This document shows, piece by piece, positions 6,138 to 14,373 of a stretch of DNA of 15,859 nucleotides. Source of the DNA: JBBRRP01 sp964609655 (lineage in GTDB: Bacteria; Myxococcota_A; Polyangia; Polyangiales; Polyangiaceae); NCBI GenBank assembly GCA_964609655.1, contig CAZSUA010000107.1:1-15859 (forward strand), given 5' to 3'. Numbering within the stretch: position 1 is the stretch's first letter; every line of letters begins with the position of its first letter. A program made the position numbers and the translations under genes. The notes under the pieces were generated by a model, which saw nothing but the letters and a program-made list of their open reading frames with translations, searched no databases and had not been told where the DNA came from.

Positions 6138-7133
6138 CTAGCGTGGACGATGCGCACTTCCCCGCGAGCCATACACAGCCGCGAAAAGCCCCTCCGCCGC
6201 ATCCAACATCGCCAACCCGGGATCACCCAGCAGGCCTTCGCTGACCGCTACCAATGAGCCCGGCGAGTTGCAGGCACGCAATTTCTCTAGCCCCCCTTGC
6301 CCACACAGATTCTTAGCGGAATCGGGCGTGGTCACGATCACGTCGGGATCCATGCCCAAGATATGCTCGGGACTGTACTGCGGCCAGCCTTCGAACTTAC
6401 CGCGCGCGACATCGCGCAGGCCCGCCATTTCAAGCACATCACTGTAGCTCGTGCCCGTTGTCCCCCCGAACAGCTTTTCCCCATATGAGCTAACATACAG
6501 CGCCGAGCGGCGCTTCTCGAACGGGATTGAATGCGCCACCGCCACGCTGCGCCGTTCAAAAGCACTCACCAAAGCTTCACCGCGCTCTGGCACCTGAAGC
6601 AGGGCCGCCAAGGCACGGATCTGAGGCAGCAGCAGCGCCCGACCGCGCATCGGCCCGAGCACAAATACGGAAAGCCCCAACTCGCGCAAACGTTGGATCT
6701 TGATAGCCTGCCCCACGTCGCTCAAAACCACCAAATCAGGCTGAATAGCGAGTAAACGCTCGGGGCTCGTGGGATCGCTGAGCGTTTGCGGTGCCGCAAT
6801 GCGGTAACCCCACGCTGTCGCGCGGGATGAATCCAGAGCCGCCAATACCTGTGCTGGCTCCGCAAGCTCCAGCAACAAACGATCCGCTACCAGGCTTCCG
6901 CCCACGATTCGCGTGTAGCGACGACTTAGAACTACGATACCTGCCGCGTCGCGCACACCTTGACCCTTGGGTGTGTCCACCATCTCAACGCCTGACGACT
7001 GCGAGGTCAGCGTCGGCAATAGCGATTCAGCGGCAGCCAGCTCCCAGAAAGGACGGAGGCTCGCCCCCGCACTCAAGCCCAAGGCAAGGAGCACCACGAC
7101 AGCATTCAGAGCGCCCAACGCCCCCCTAACCAA
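6138..7133 (-). CDS. Periplasmic substrate-binding protein of BtuF/FecB-type importer
   Basis: About 331 residues. An N-terminal hydrophobic segment (ALNAVVVLLALGLSAGASL) without a lipobox Cys serves as signal peptide or anchor. The core has the class III binding-protein layout: RYTRIVGGSLVADRLLLEL near the start, PERLLAIQPDLVVLSD, a long connecting helix, then YSPEHILGMDPDVIVTT and a C-terminal helix region, as in BtuF and HmuT. It delivers a chelated metal compound to the permease encoded just upstream; the ligand is unknown. The start is a TTG at 7133 overlapping the permease stop by eight bases. No better start keeps the hydrophobic segment, so this start is moderately sure and implies translational coupling. 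No TonB-dependent receptor gene is in view. Confidence 0.82.
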   Translation of the reverse strand: MVRGALGALNAVVVLLALGLSAGASLRPFWELAAAESLLPTLTSQSSGVEMVDTPKGQGVRDAAGIVVLSRRYTRIVGGSLVADRLLLELAEPAQVLAALDSSRATAWGYRIAAPQTLSDPTSPERLLAIQPDLVVLSDVGQAIKIQRLRELGLSVFVLGPMRGRALLLPQIRALAALLQVPERGEALVSAFERRSVAVAHSIPFEKRRSALYVSSYGEKLFGGTTGTSYSDVLEMAGLRDVARGKFEGWPQYSPEHILGMDPDVIVTTPDSAKNLCGQGGLEKLRACNSPGSLVAVSEGLLGDPGLAMLDAAEGLFAAVYGSRGSAHRPR

Positions 7134-8133
7134 ACTGCACCTCCCGCCGTGTACGAGAGAGTAGCCAAAGAAAGATGGGAGCGCCCAAGAGCCCCGTCAC
7201 AACGCCGAGCGGCACTTCACTGCGTGTTGGCAGCACGCGCGCCAGCACGTCGCACAAGATCACGAACGTTCCCCCCAGCAGCACAGAGCCCACCACAAGC
7301 CGACGATGGCCAACGCCCAAGAACGGCCGCAACGCGTGCGGGACAATCAGCCCGACAAACCCGACATTTCCGCCTATACCTACTGCTGCCGCCGTCAATA
7401 CGGAGGTCCAAATGATGCACCAAAATCGCGTCTGACGAACATCCACGCCCAGCGAACGCGCTTCCTCGTCACCCGACAGCAAGACATCCAGCGGGCGTCC
7501 CCAGAACCAACACGCCACGCTCCCCAGCACCACCAAGGGTGTTGCGATCAACACGGGGCGAGCACCCACGCTGCTCAGATCACCCCATGAAAATGCGATG
7601 AGAGCACGCGACAATTCCCAACGCTCCTGCGCGATGGCCATCACCAACCCACCGAGCGCGAAGAACAGCGCGGAGAGCAGAAAGCCAACCAGCAGCAATA
7701 CGACAATATCCTCACGCACACGCACGATAAGGAGCAGCAAGCCCAGGGCAAACAAGGCGCCCATCAGAGAGCCGAGCGGCACCAGCGTCAGCGGAGAAAG
7801 CCAGGAGAGCCATCCCACCAAGGCAGTCTGATAGAAGAACAACGCCAGCTTTCCACCCAAAGCGGCGCCGGCCGTTGTGCCCAAAATTTCGGGGCTTGCT
7901 AATGGATTGCGGAACAGCCCCTGCACCATCACGCCGCCCACCGCTAGCGCACTTCCCGCCAAGAATGCTGCGAACGTGCGCAAGCCACGCAACTTGAGAA
8001 ACGTGCTCCGCAGATTCTCATCACCGAGATCACCTTGCCCGACCCAAAGTGAAAGCCCAGCTGCAAGCACTAACAGAAGCAACAAAGCCCCAACAAAACT
8101 CACAAATCTCAGCTTGGAAGAACGGGGATTCAA
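7126..8133 (-). CDS. FecCD/BtuC-type ABC importer permease
   Basis: 335 residues with about ten hydrophobic membrane segments, the usual size for FecCD permeases. Diagnostic stretches include RTFAAFLAGSALAVGGVMVQGLFRNPLASPEILGTTAGA, GVDVRQTRFW, and GFVGLIVPHALRPFLGVGHR, which contains the coupling helix that contacts the ATPase; LPTRSEVPLGVVTGLLGAPIFLWLL closes the protein. It forms the inner-membrane channel for cobalamin, haem or ferric-siderophore uptake. The start shown is TTG at 8133 (MNPRSSKLRF) with GAGG four bases before it; a GTG ten codons later is the alternative. It lies 96 bases downstream of an AraC-type regulator gene on the same strand and overlaps the binding-protein gene, so the three may share a transcript. 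Confidence 0.88.
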   Translation of the reverse strand: MNPRSSKLRFVSFVGALLLLLVLAAGLSLWVGQGDLGDENLRSTFLKLRGLRTFAAFLAGSALAVGGVMVQGLFRNPLASPEILGTTAGAALGGKLALFFYQTALVGWLSWLSPLTLVPLGSLMGALFALGLLLLIVRVREDIVVLLLVGFLLSALFFALGGLVMAIAQERWELSRALIAFSWGDLSSVGARPVLIATPLVVLGSVACWFWGRPLDVLLSGDEEARSLGVDVRQTRFWCIIWTSVLTAAAVGIGGNVGFVGLIVPHALRPFLGVGHRRLVVGSVLLGGTFVILCDVLARVLPTRSEVPLGVVTGLLGAPIFLWLLSRTRREVQFG

Positions 8134-8229
8134 ACCTCAGCGAATAGCTGCAGCTCGCCCGCCGGGTCAAGGCGCTGCTAGGCGGAATAGCTGTTTTGCA
8201 GTGCTTCCAACCTGACAGAACGCTGCGTC

Positions 8230-9099
8230 CTATCCGCGCGAGCGCCACTCCGAAGGGCTTTGACCATGACGCAGCCGGAAGGCCCGAGCGAGCGCGGAAG
8301 CATCCGGCAGCCCAACCAGGCGCGCCACCTCAGCCACAGACAGCCGCGTCTCCCGTAGCACCCGCTCCGCTTCAGAGAGGCGCATGTCGCGCAGGGCTTC
8401 GCCTGGGCTCTGACCGCGAAAATTTCGATAGATGCGACTGAAATGCGTGCGGCTGAATCCGGCATGCCGCGCGAAATCTTCAGACGTGAAGCCTTTGTCC
8501 AGCGAGGCGCGCGCCAGCGTCTCGGCACGGCGCAGGCGTTCTTCGACGCCAAGCGGCTGTTGCTGGCTAACCGTGTGGGTCGCTAGCTGAACCAGATCCA
8601 GAATCGTGAACAGTAGATTGGTGTTAGCCCGGATTTGCCCCAGCTCACCCCCGTGAAGCCAATCTTCGACGATGCCATCGACTTGACGGGCGACGGCGCG
8701 CTCAGCCTCCACGGGAATGCAAACTGGCACCTCAACGTCAAACAGCTCGCGGAGCGTCGGTTGTAGAAGATGCGAACGCGGCCCTAAGTCTGTGGCAAAA
8801 TCAGACGTGCTTTCGTACTCCGTGCGCTGGGCGTTGAAAACCAGATCAAAGTGCACATACGCGGGGCGATTTCCGGTTTTGGACCCGAAATGCTCCACCA
8901 ACATTCCTGGCTGAATAAGGTACGCGCTGCCGCTTGGGATCTCGTGAGCTTGGCCCTCCACCGTGACGTGCTCGGCTCCCTCGTAGCTCACCACCAGCAT
9001 GTAGTGCGGCATGCGCCGATGCAGAGCTTGCCAGGGCCCACGGCCGCAGTTACCCGCGTCGTGGATCCACGGGCACAACGCACTTTGGAGGGCTCGCAT
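8230..9099 (-). CDS. AraC-family transcriptional regulator with cupin-like sensor domain
   Basis: 289 residues. The first half (residues about 25-90, HYMLVVSYEGAEHVTVEGQAHEIPSGSAYLIQPG...) is a cupin-like ligand-binding fold typical of AraC sensors. The second half holds two helix-turn-helix units: FTSEDFARHAGFSRTHFSRIYRNFRGQSPGEALRDMRL, and LSVAEVARLVGLPDASALARAFRLRHGQSPSEWR at the end, which is the canonical AraC/XylS arrangement. It may control the permease/binding-protein genes downstream on the same strand, or the divergent DUF1592-family operon. Its start faces a 190-base intergenic region containing an inverted repeat. The ATG at 9099 lacks a strong ribosome-binding site. The inducer is unknown; the sensor does not resemble the siderophore-sensing AraC group closely enough to claim it. 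Confidence 0.9.
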   Translation of the reverse strand: MRALQSALCPWIHDAGNCGRGPWQALHRRMPHYMLVVSYEGAEHVTVEGQAHEIPSGSAYLIQPGMLVEHFGSKTGNRPAYVHFDLVFNAQRTEYESTSDFATDLGPRSHLLQPTLRELFDVEVPVCIPVEAERAVARQVDGIVEDWLHGGELGQIRANTNLLFTILDLVQLATHTVSQQQPLGVEERLRRAETLARASLDKGFTSEDFARHAGFSRTHFSRIYRNFRGQSPGEALRDMRLSEAERVLRETRLSVAEVARLVGLPDASALARAFRLRHGQSPSEWRSRG

Positions 9100-9210
9100 G
9101 AGGCTGAAGTGTAGCAGAGGCCGCCCCGTGCCGCGCGTTCCGGTCTGGATGAGACAAATTGAATGGGTTTGGTACGTAATGCAGCTTGGGCATTTCTAGT
9201 ATTGTTGTCA

Positions 9211-9223
9211 TTGATAGTATCAA
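9211..9223. promoter_or_regulatory. Candidate operator: 13-bp palindrome in divergent promoter region
   Basis: ttgatagtatcaa is a perfect inverted repeat with a one-base centre. It sits in the most AT-rich part of the region between the AraC-type gene (minus) and the DUF1592-family operon (plus), 68 bases before the latter's ATG. It could bind a dimeric regulator; no exact match to a known box is claimed. Confidence 0.35.
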
Positions 9224-9280
9224 GAGTGATTCAGCCAGGCCGTTCGTTGTCCTGGAGCCATTTTAATTTGCGTTTTTCGC

Positions 9281-9285
9281 GGAGG
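9281..9285 (+). promoter_or_regulatory. Ribosome-binding site deciding the DUF1592-family start
   Basis: GGAGG five bases before the ATG at 9291 is a full Shine-Dalgarno match and fixes that ATG as the start rather than the TTG directly before it. Confidence 0.8.
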
Positions 9286-9290
9286 CCTTG

Positions 9291-11030
9291 ATGAATACGA
9301 TGGGTCAATTGGCTCGATGGAGTGTTTTGCTCCCCTTTTTCAGCGTCGCCTGCCAAGGGCAGGCGGAAGCAGGCAGGGCCCAGGCGGGCTCAAGTCCGTC
9401 TGCCTCCGCCACTCAGGGCTCTCCTGGAACGGGTGGTGCAGGAGGGGTAGTAATACCTACAAGTGGGACTGGAGGCGAGGTACGGATAGCTCCCCCTCTA
9501 GATGGCGCGTGCACCACTGCCGTTGATCCCGGCCGCGTCACGTTGCGGCGGTTGGGGCGCAGCGAATACGACAACACGGTTGCGGATTTGCTTGCCGACA
9601 CCACACGGCCTGGCCAAGGCTTTCCCAACGACGACGCTTTTCTCGCGGACGCGCTCACGGTCGGGCCGCTACTCTTCGAGAAGTACGATACCGCGGCTGA
9701 GCAGCTTGTGGCGCAGGCTTGGGCTCGTGAAGTGGCTGGCACTCAACCCGCGCCCGCACGCCTTTGGGTATGCGCACCGAGCGAAGGCAACGCCGATTGT
9801 GCGCGACAAATTGTAACGGCGTTTGCGCGACGCGCCTTCCGACGCCCCGCCACCGACGCGGAGCTCGCCCCATTCACCGCCATTCTGGGTCGCACCGAAG
9901 GCAGTTTGGCTGAGCGCACGCAGGCAGTCCTGCACGCTGTTTTGCTCTCGCCGAACTTCGCATTTCGCGTCGAAATCGACCCCGATCCGCTTTCTCTCAC
10001 ACCGCATGGTCTCACCCTGCACGAGCTCGCAACGCGGCTGAGCTACACGGTTTGGGGAAGCATGCCCGACGCAACTTTGTTTACTCAGGCCGAATCCGGC
10101 GCACTGGCGGCAGCCGGCGGGATCGCAAGTGAACTCAGCCGGATGATGGCGAGCCCGAAAGCGCGCGCACTCACCGATAATTTTGCGATGCGCTGGCTAA
10201 CGCTGGATGGAGTTTCGGTGCTGACTCGGGACACCAACCTCTATCCCGAGGCGACTGCCACTTTGTTTTCGGCGATGCAGTCAGAATCTCAGCAGTTTCT
10301 GAATGTATTTTTCGGCGGCACGGAACCCGTCAAGAATCTGATGACGGCTGACTTCACGTTCGCCAATCAGCTGCTCGCGCAAAACTATGGACTCGACGCG
10401 ACAGGGCTCGGTTCCGATCTCGTTCGCGTCGCGGTGCCAGCCGGGGCGCGCCGCGGATTGCTCGGCCAAGGCGCGGTGCTCAGCGTGTCGTCCCATTCGA
10501 ACAAGGCTTCCGCCGTAAGGCGCGGAAAGTGGGTAGCTTCGAGGCTGCTGTGCACGCCGCCTCCTAATCCGCCACCCGGGATCACTGAGAAGCCGGATGC
10601 GTTGGCAGCGAAAACAGAACGCGAGCGCCTCGCCATCCATCGCGCCGATCCGGTGTGCGCGTCGTGCCATTCCTTCATCGATCCGATCGGGCTGGGGCTG
10701 GAAAACTTCGACGCGATCGGGCGCTTCCGAGCCGAAGAAACCGGCGTAGCTCTCGACGTATCAGGGCAGTTGCCGGGAGGTCAGGCGTTCAATGGTCCCG
10801 TGGAGCTGAGTACCCTCCTGGCCGCGGATCCTCGCTTCCACGCGTGCGCCAGCGATCAACTGGCGACGTACGCCTTGGGCCGGGCACTCACCACTCCGGA
10901 TCAGTGCCTCAAAGATGCGATGAGCGCGAGCATCGCCAGCGGAGCGTCGGTGCCTCAATTGCTCGAAGTTTTGGTAACCAGCAGCGCCTTTACGGCGCGT
11001 CACGGTGAAGCACAAGGAGCCACGCCATGA
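9291..11030 (+). CDS. Secreted lipoprotein with DUF1587/1595/1592/1588/1585 domains and haem c motif
   Basis: 579 residues. The signal peptide ends at a lipobox-like FFSVAC with Cys21, and a Gly/Ser-rich linker runs to about residue 75. Family domains follow in their usual order: RVTLRRLGRSEYDNTVADLL (DUF1587, about 83-105), CARQIVTAFARRAFRRPATDAEL (DUF1595), LHAVLLSPNFAFRVE...LHELATRLSYTVWGSMPD (DUF1592), RRGLLGQGAVLSVSSHSNKASAVRRGKWV (DUF1588), and the DUF1585 C-terminus. CASCH at residues 456-460 is a c-type haem attachment motif just before FIDPIGLGLENFDAIGRFR, as in the planctomycete cytochrome-like members. No enzymatic role of the family is established; the haem motif suggests redox chemistry in the envelope. 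Its stop overlaps the start of the HXXSHH gene by ATGA, so the two are coupled and probably act together. Confidence 0.9.
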   Translation: MNTMGQLARWSVLLPFFSVACQGQAEAGRAQAGSSPSASATQGSPGTGGAGGVVIPTSGTGGEVRIAPPLDGACTTAVDPGRVTLRRLGRSEYDNTVADLLADTTRPGQGFPNDDAFLADALTVGPLLFEKYDTAAEQLVAQAWAREVAGTQPAPARLWVCAPSEGNADCARQIVTAFARRAFRRPATDAELAPFTAILGRTEGSLAERTQAVLHAVLLSPNFAFRVEIDPDPLSLTPHGLTLHELATRLSYTVWGSMPDATLFTQAESGALAAAGGIASELSRMMASPKARALTDNFAMRWLTLDGVSVLTRDTNLYPEATATLFSAMQSESQQFLNVFFGGTEPVKNLMTADFTFANQLLAQNYGLDATGLGSDLVRVAVPAGARRGLLGQGAVLSVSSHSNKASAVRRGKWVASRLLCTPPPNPPPGITEKPDALAAKTERERLAIHRADPVCASCHSFIDPIGLGLENFDAIGRFRAEETGVALDVSGQLPGGQAFNGPVELSTLLAADPRFHACASDQLATYALGRALTTPDQCLKDAMSASIASGASVPQLLEVLVTSSAFTARHGEAQGATP

Positions 11031-12397
11031 AGAAATCTTGGTACATCCCACGTCGAGCCTTGCTAACGGGAGCCGGCGTAGCCGTAGCGTTGCCCTTCTT
11101 GGAACAGATGCTGCTGCCCTCTGCGCGCGGACAAGCTGCTGTCAGCCCCAAGCGTTTCGTCGCCATGGTCTTCCCGAACGGCATCAACATGGCGAAGTTC
11201 ACTCCCGCCACCACAGGCTCAGGCTACGCTTTGACGTCAATCCTGGCCCCGCTTGCGCCGGTCAAGGAAGACGTGCTGGTGGTGAGCGGACTAGAGAACA
11301 GCATCCTCAAGTCAGGAGGCAATGCCCACCTGCGAGGCTTCGCCGGATTCTTAACAGCCGCGACCCCAGGCGGGACGAACGAACCGCTCATGCTCGACAA
11401 CCACATCAGTCTGGACCAAGTGATGGCGGCAACTTTGTCGGGGAAAACGCGACTGCCGAGCCTTGAGCTCAGTGGCGGCTTGGACAACGCCGTGCAGGCG
11501 GCGGCTGGCGACTGCGATGGCGTGCCCTGCCTGTACGGCAGCGTGATGTCTTGGAAGTCGCCGACGCAACCTGCACTTGCAGAAGAGAACCCGCAAGCGG
11601 CTTTTGATCGCCTGTTCTCAGGGAGCGCAATGCCCGGCACCTCAACACCCGGAACGGGTGCTGACCCTGCCGCCGAGGCTCGGCGTGCGCTGAAGCTGAG
11701 CATCTTGGACGCGGTCAAATCAGACACGCAGAGTCTTTCTGCCAAGCTTGGCCCGACCGACAAAGCCAAGCTCGACTCCTACCTCACCTCGCTCCGGGAG
11801 CTTGAAATGCGCGTGGGCGCAACCTCTTCAACGCCGTTGCCTGCCCCCCAGAATTGCGGCTTGCCCACGCGACCCACTGACGCCTATGCGAACGATTATC
11901 CGAAGCGGCTTCAAGCGCTCATGGATGTTGCGGCCCTCGCGCTCCAATGCGACGTCACGCGCGTCATCACGTTGATCGGCGCCGGTTGGGAGAGCCCCGC
12001 CGAGTTCCCATTCCTAGGAGTGTCCGGCGACCATCACGGCATCTCACACCACGGAAATTCAGCCCAGAATCTAGGCTATTTGGAGAAGATCGACACTTGG
12101 GAAGTGGCGCAATTCGCGTACTTTGTGGCCCGCTTGAAGGGCATGCAGGAAGGCGCGGGCAGCATTCTGGACAGCTCGTTCGTATACATGGGGAGCGATG
12201 TCTCGGACGGCGATCTGCACAACTACGTCAATCTGCCTGTGCTCGTGGCGGGGCGTTTCGGTGGCGCCGTGAATCCGGGACGGCATTTGATGCTCCCACC
12301 CACGCCCATCGGGAATATGTTCCTCACCGCGCTTCAGGGCTTCGACCCCACGGCGCCTGCCTTTGCGTCAAGTCAGGGCCCGTTGAACCTTGCCTGA
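11027..12397 (+). CDS. HXXSHH-family (DUF1552) secreted protein
   Basis: 456 residues. The N-terminus MKKSWYIPRRALLTGAGVAVALPFLEQML has a twin Arg followed by a hydrophobic stretch and resembles a Tat export signal, which implies folding, perhaps with a cofactor, before export. KRFVAMVFPNGINMAKFTP and the downstream DNHISLDQVMA are characteristic of DUF1552. The signature HGISHH (residues 337-342) is the family's HXXSHH motif, a plausible metal site. DUF1552 proteins are distantly similar to the DUF1501/sulfatase-like families, but no reaction is known. It is paired with the preceding gene through a four-base overlap, an association seen repeatedly in Planctomycetes and myxobacteria. A Gly-rich lipoprotein starts 18 bases downstream and probably belongs to the same transcript. 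Confidence 0.9.
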   Translation: MKKSWYIPRRALLTGAGVAVALPFLEQMLLPSARGQAAVSPKRFVAMVFPNGINMAKFTPATTGSGYALTSILAPLAPVKEDVLVVSGLENSILKSGGNAHLRGFAGFLTAATPGGTNEPLMLDNHISLDQVMAATLSGKTRLPSLELSGGLDNAVQAAAGDCDGVPCLYGSVMSWKSPTQPALAEENPQAAFDRLFSGSAMPGTSTPGTGADPAAEARRALKLSILDAVKSDTQSLSAKLGPTDKAKLDSYLTSLRELEMRVGATSSTPLPAPQNCGLPTRPTDAYANDYPKRLQALMDVAALALQCDVTRVITLIGAGWESPAEFPFLGVSGDHHGISHHGNSAQNLGYLEKIDTWEVAQFAYFVARLKGMQEGAGSILDSSFVYMGSDVSDGDLHNYVNLPVLVAGRFGGAVNPGRHLMLPPTPIGNMFLTALQGFDPTAPAFASSQGPLNLA

Positions 12398-12415
12398 AGC
12401 GTCGAAAGGCTCCGC

Positions 12416-13378
12416 ATGATTCGAGTAACTCGATTGACGCGTGGCTTGACGTCGCTGGTTGGCCTCAGCCTGCTTGCGACGGTTGCCTGCAGCTCTGGGG
12501 GAGCCGACGACGCACCTAGGACTTCGCAGGTTTCAACGACCAGCCAAGCTGGCGGTAGTCCGAGTGCAGTTAGCCTGGGAGGCATGTCTGGCCTTGGCGG
12601 CGGGGGCTCCGCTGGGCTCGGCGGGAAGACCACGCTCGGCTCAGGCGGAACTCTATCCGCTGGAGGAACCATGGCGTTGGGGTCCGGCGGCGTCGTGGCA
12701 TCGGGCTTCGGCGGCAACCCTTCGAGTGGTGGAACTGGCAACGCACTAACAACCGGTGGATCTGGCGGAAATTCACCTCAAACCTCTCAGCTGGATGGCT
12801 TCCGCGTTGAGCTGCCTTGTATCCCTGTGTTCTACGAACCCCAGTCCTGCGAGACACTCCCCGAAGTTGCGAGCCAGCAACACGTTCTCAAGTTTGGGGG
12901 CAATCCCGGTACCGTCTATGAAGTTACCCTGCGTGTCCGCGGGTTAGTGGAACCTAGTAGCTATCCAGGCGGTGTCGTTGACGGTAGTTTCGTGGTGGGT
13001 GGCGCGCCCGTGCCCGAATCCCATGTGCTCACCCTGCAACTTGGAGTCGCTGCACCGAAGCAGGATTACTTCTTCAACAACCATGCCTGCGACGGACGCA
13101 TCCGAACAAGAGCGTACAGCTACCCCGACGCCTGCCCCAGACGACGCCGCCAAAGCCACTGCGGCGCGCGCCCAGGAAGAAGCAGCAATCGCGGCAGAAA
13201 TGGCCAAGAGTCAGCCTGCCCCACCGCAGTCGGCGAGCGCTGTACCGGAAGAAAATCGGGGCAGCGCCGAGGGAGCCGGATCTTCCGGATCGTCGCGTGG
13301 GTTGAGCAATCTCATGAATCCCGCGATCAGCGCTGCAGGTATCACTCTGGCCGGTGCAACATCGCGGCCCGAGGGTAG
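12416..13378 (+). CDS. Gly-rich lipoprotein, native C-terminus apparently lost
   Basis: Starts at an ATG with AAAGG six bases upstream. MIRVTRLTRGLTSLVGLSLLATVAC is a lipoprotein signal with Cys25. Residues about 45-120 are a Gly/Ser/Thr-rich linker. A globular part follows (DGFRVELPCIPVFYEPQSCETLPEV...VLKFGGNPGTVYEVTLRVRGLVEPSSYPGG), a pattern I associate with myxobacterial secreted lipoproteins of unknown function. It reads well to about residue 221 (base 13080, QDYFFNNH). After that the frame turns into Arg/Cys/Ser-rich residues with no protein-like pattern up to the stop at 13378, while an adjacent frame becomes clearly coding. The last 100 residues are therefore probably not native. A deletion or misassembly has likely joined this gene to the following barrel gene. 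Function unknown; probably membrane-tethered and linked to the two preceding genes. Confidence 0.65.
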   Translation: MIRVTRLTRGLTSLVGLSLLATVACSSGGADDAPRTSQVSTTSQAGGSPSAVSLGGMSGLGGGGSAGLGGKTTLGSGGTLSAGGTMALGSGGVVASGFGGNPSSGGTGNALTTGGSGGNSPQTSQLDGFRVELPCIPVFYEPQSCETLPEVASQQHVLKFGGNPGTVYEVTLRVRGLVEPSSYPGGVVDGSFVVGGAPVPESHVLTLQLGVAAPKQDYFFNNHACDGRIRTRAYSYPDACPRRRRQSHCGARPGRSSNRGRNGQESACPTAVGERCTGRKSGQRRGSRIFRIVAWVEQSHESRDQRCRYHSGRCNIAARG

Positions 13379-14333
13379 CGCTGAGTCTGTGCCGGCTGAC
13401 TTGCGCAGCGGGGTCTTTCTTCAAGAGGTGGAGTTGCGAGCGAGTGCCATTGTTGATCCGTTCATCCGGGCCGATGTCAGCCTGACTGGCAACTCGGAGT
13501 CGGTCGGTTTCGAGGAGGCCTACATCACGACGTTGGATCTTCCTCGTGTGACGCTGCGCGCTGGGCGGATGCGAGCTGCCGTTGGGCGGCACAATCTCCT
13601 TCACACTCATGCGTTCCCGTTCATCACAGCTCCTCTCCCATGGCGAGCGTTGATGGGGCCCGAGGGCCTGACGGACACCGGGGTTTCAGCCGAAGTTCTG
13701 CTTCCCATGCCTTTCTTTACCGAGGTGACCGGTCAGGTTTTTCAGGGTGATTGGGCGCCACTCGAGGGCAGCATCCCCGACGATCCACTGACGCCAGTCA
13801 ATGAGGCTGTGCCGGACAAGCGCCGCGATCGGGACCTTGGATACGTGGGGCACGTGAAGACCCTCGTCGACATGAGCGCTGCCACCACCGTTGAGGTGGG
13901 TGGCAGCTACGTGGGTGGCCGCAACGGTTTCGGTGGGTTAACAACCTTGGTCGCCGGAGACCTCACGCTCAAATGGCGCCCCCTCAGTGCCGAACGCTAC
14001 ACTGGCTTCGACTGGACGACAGAGTACGCCTGGGTCAACCACGAGGGCGCACCTAGCGATCGCAAGCGTGGCGGTGGCTACACGGGCGTACGTTATCAAT
14101 TCGGGCAGCAATGGTGGGTGCAAGCACGTGGCGCAGTGCTTGGCTTGCCCGAAAGCGACAGTGGCCGCACCGTTCGCGGTGAAGCGCTCGGAGCTTTCGT
14201 TCCGAGTGAGTTCTCGGCGTTCCGTTTGCAATACGCTCTAGAAAAGCCCGCAAATAGCAGCCAGAAGCCCATTCACGAAGTCTTCTTGCAGGCCATTTTT
14301 TCGGTCGGCCCGCACCCTGCTCACGCCTATTAA
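13083..14333 (+). CDS. Outer-membrane beta-barrel protein of a zinc/metal uptake locus, 5' end missing
   Basis: The coding frame is clear from about 13083 (MPATDASEQERTATPTPAPDD) to the TAA at 14333. An Ala/Glu-rich helix (AAKATAARAQEEAAIAAEMAK) and a Ser/Pro linker come first, then alternating hydrophobic beta-strands with aromatic girdles and Arg/Asp-rich loops (VTLRAGRMRAAVGRHNLLHTHAFPF, LGYVGHVKTLVDM, TTEYAWVNHEG, YTGVRYQFGQQWWVQARGAVLG). This matches porin-like outer-membrane proteins found next to metal ABC importers in proteobacteria, including the ending GPHPAHAY. No signal peptide or ribosome-binding site precedes the ATG; the upstream sequence belongs to a lipoprotein in another frame. 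The first 20-40 residues are therefore probably lost at a junction near 13,060-13,085. The metal-binding protein gene begins 40 bases after the stop. Confidence 0.7.
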   Translation: MPATDASEQERTATPTPAPDDAAKATAARAQEEAAIAAEMAKSQPAPPQSASAVPEENRGSAEGAGSSGSSRGLSNLMNPAISAAGITLAGATSRPEGSAESVPADLRSGVFLQEVELRASAIVDPFIRADVSLTGNSESVGFEEAYITTLDLPRVTLRAGRMRAAVGRHNLLHTHAFPFITAPLPWRALMGPEGLTDTGVSAEVLLPMPFFTEVTGQVFQGDWAPLEGSIPDDPLTPVNEAVPDKRRDRDLGYVGHVKTLVDMSAATTVEVGGSYVGGRNGFGGLTTLVAGDLTLKWRPLSAERYTGFDWTTEYAWVNHEGAPSDRKRGGGYTGVRYQFGQQWWVQARGAVLGLPESDSGRTVRGEALGAFVPSEFSAFRLQYALEKPANSSQKPIHEVFLQAIFSVGPHPAHAY

Positions 14334-14373
14334 GCCTTCAATCAACTTTCGTTTAATCGATAGGAGAAATACT

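Noticed and set aside
8134..8229. 96-base gap between the AraC-type gene and the permease, checked for a cobalamin riboswitch or terminator
   Set aside because: It is too short for a full cobalamin riboswitch, and no hairpin with a T run was recognised.
12972..13082. Upstream part of the barrel-protein frame (start at 12972)
   Set aside because: It reads as antisense-like noise rich in Pro, Cys and Trp and overlaps the well-supported lipoprotein frame; protein-like sequence begins near 13083.
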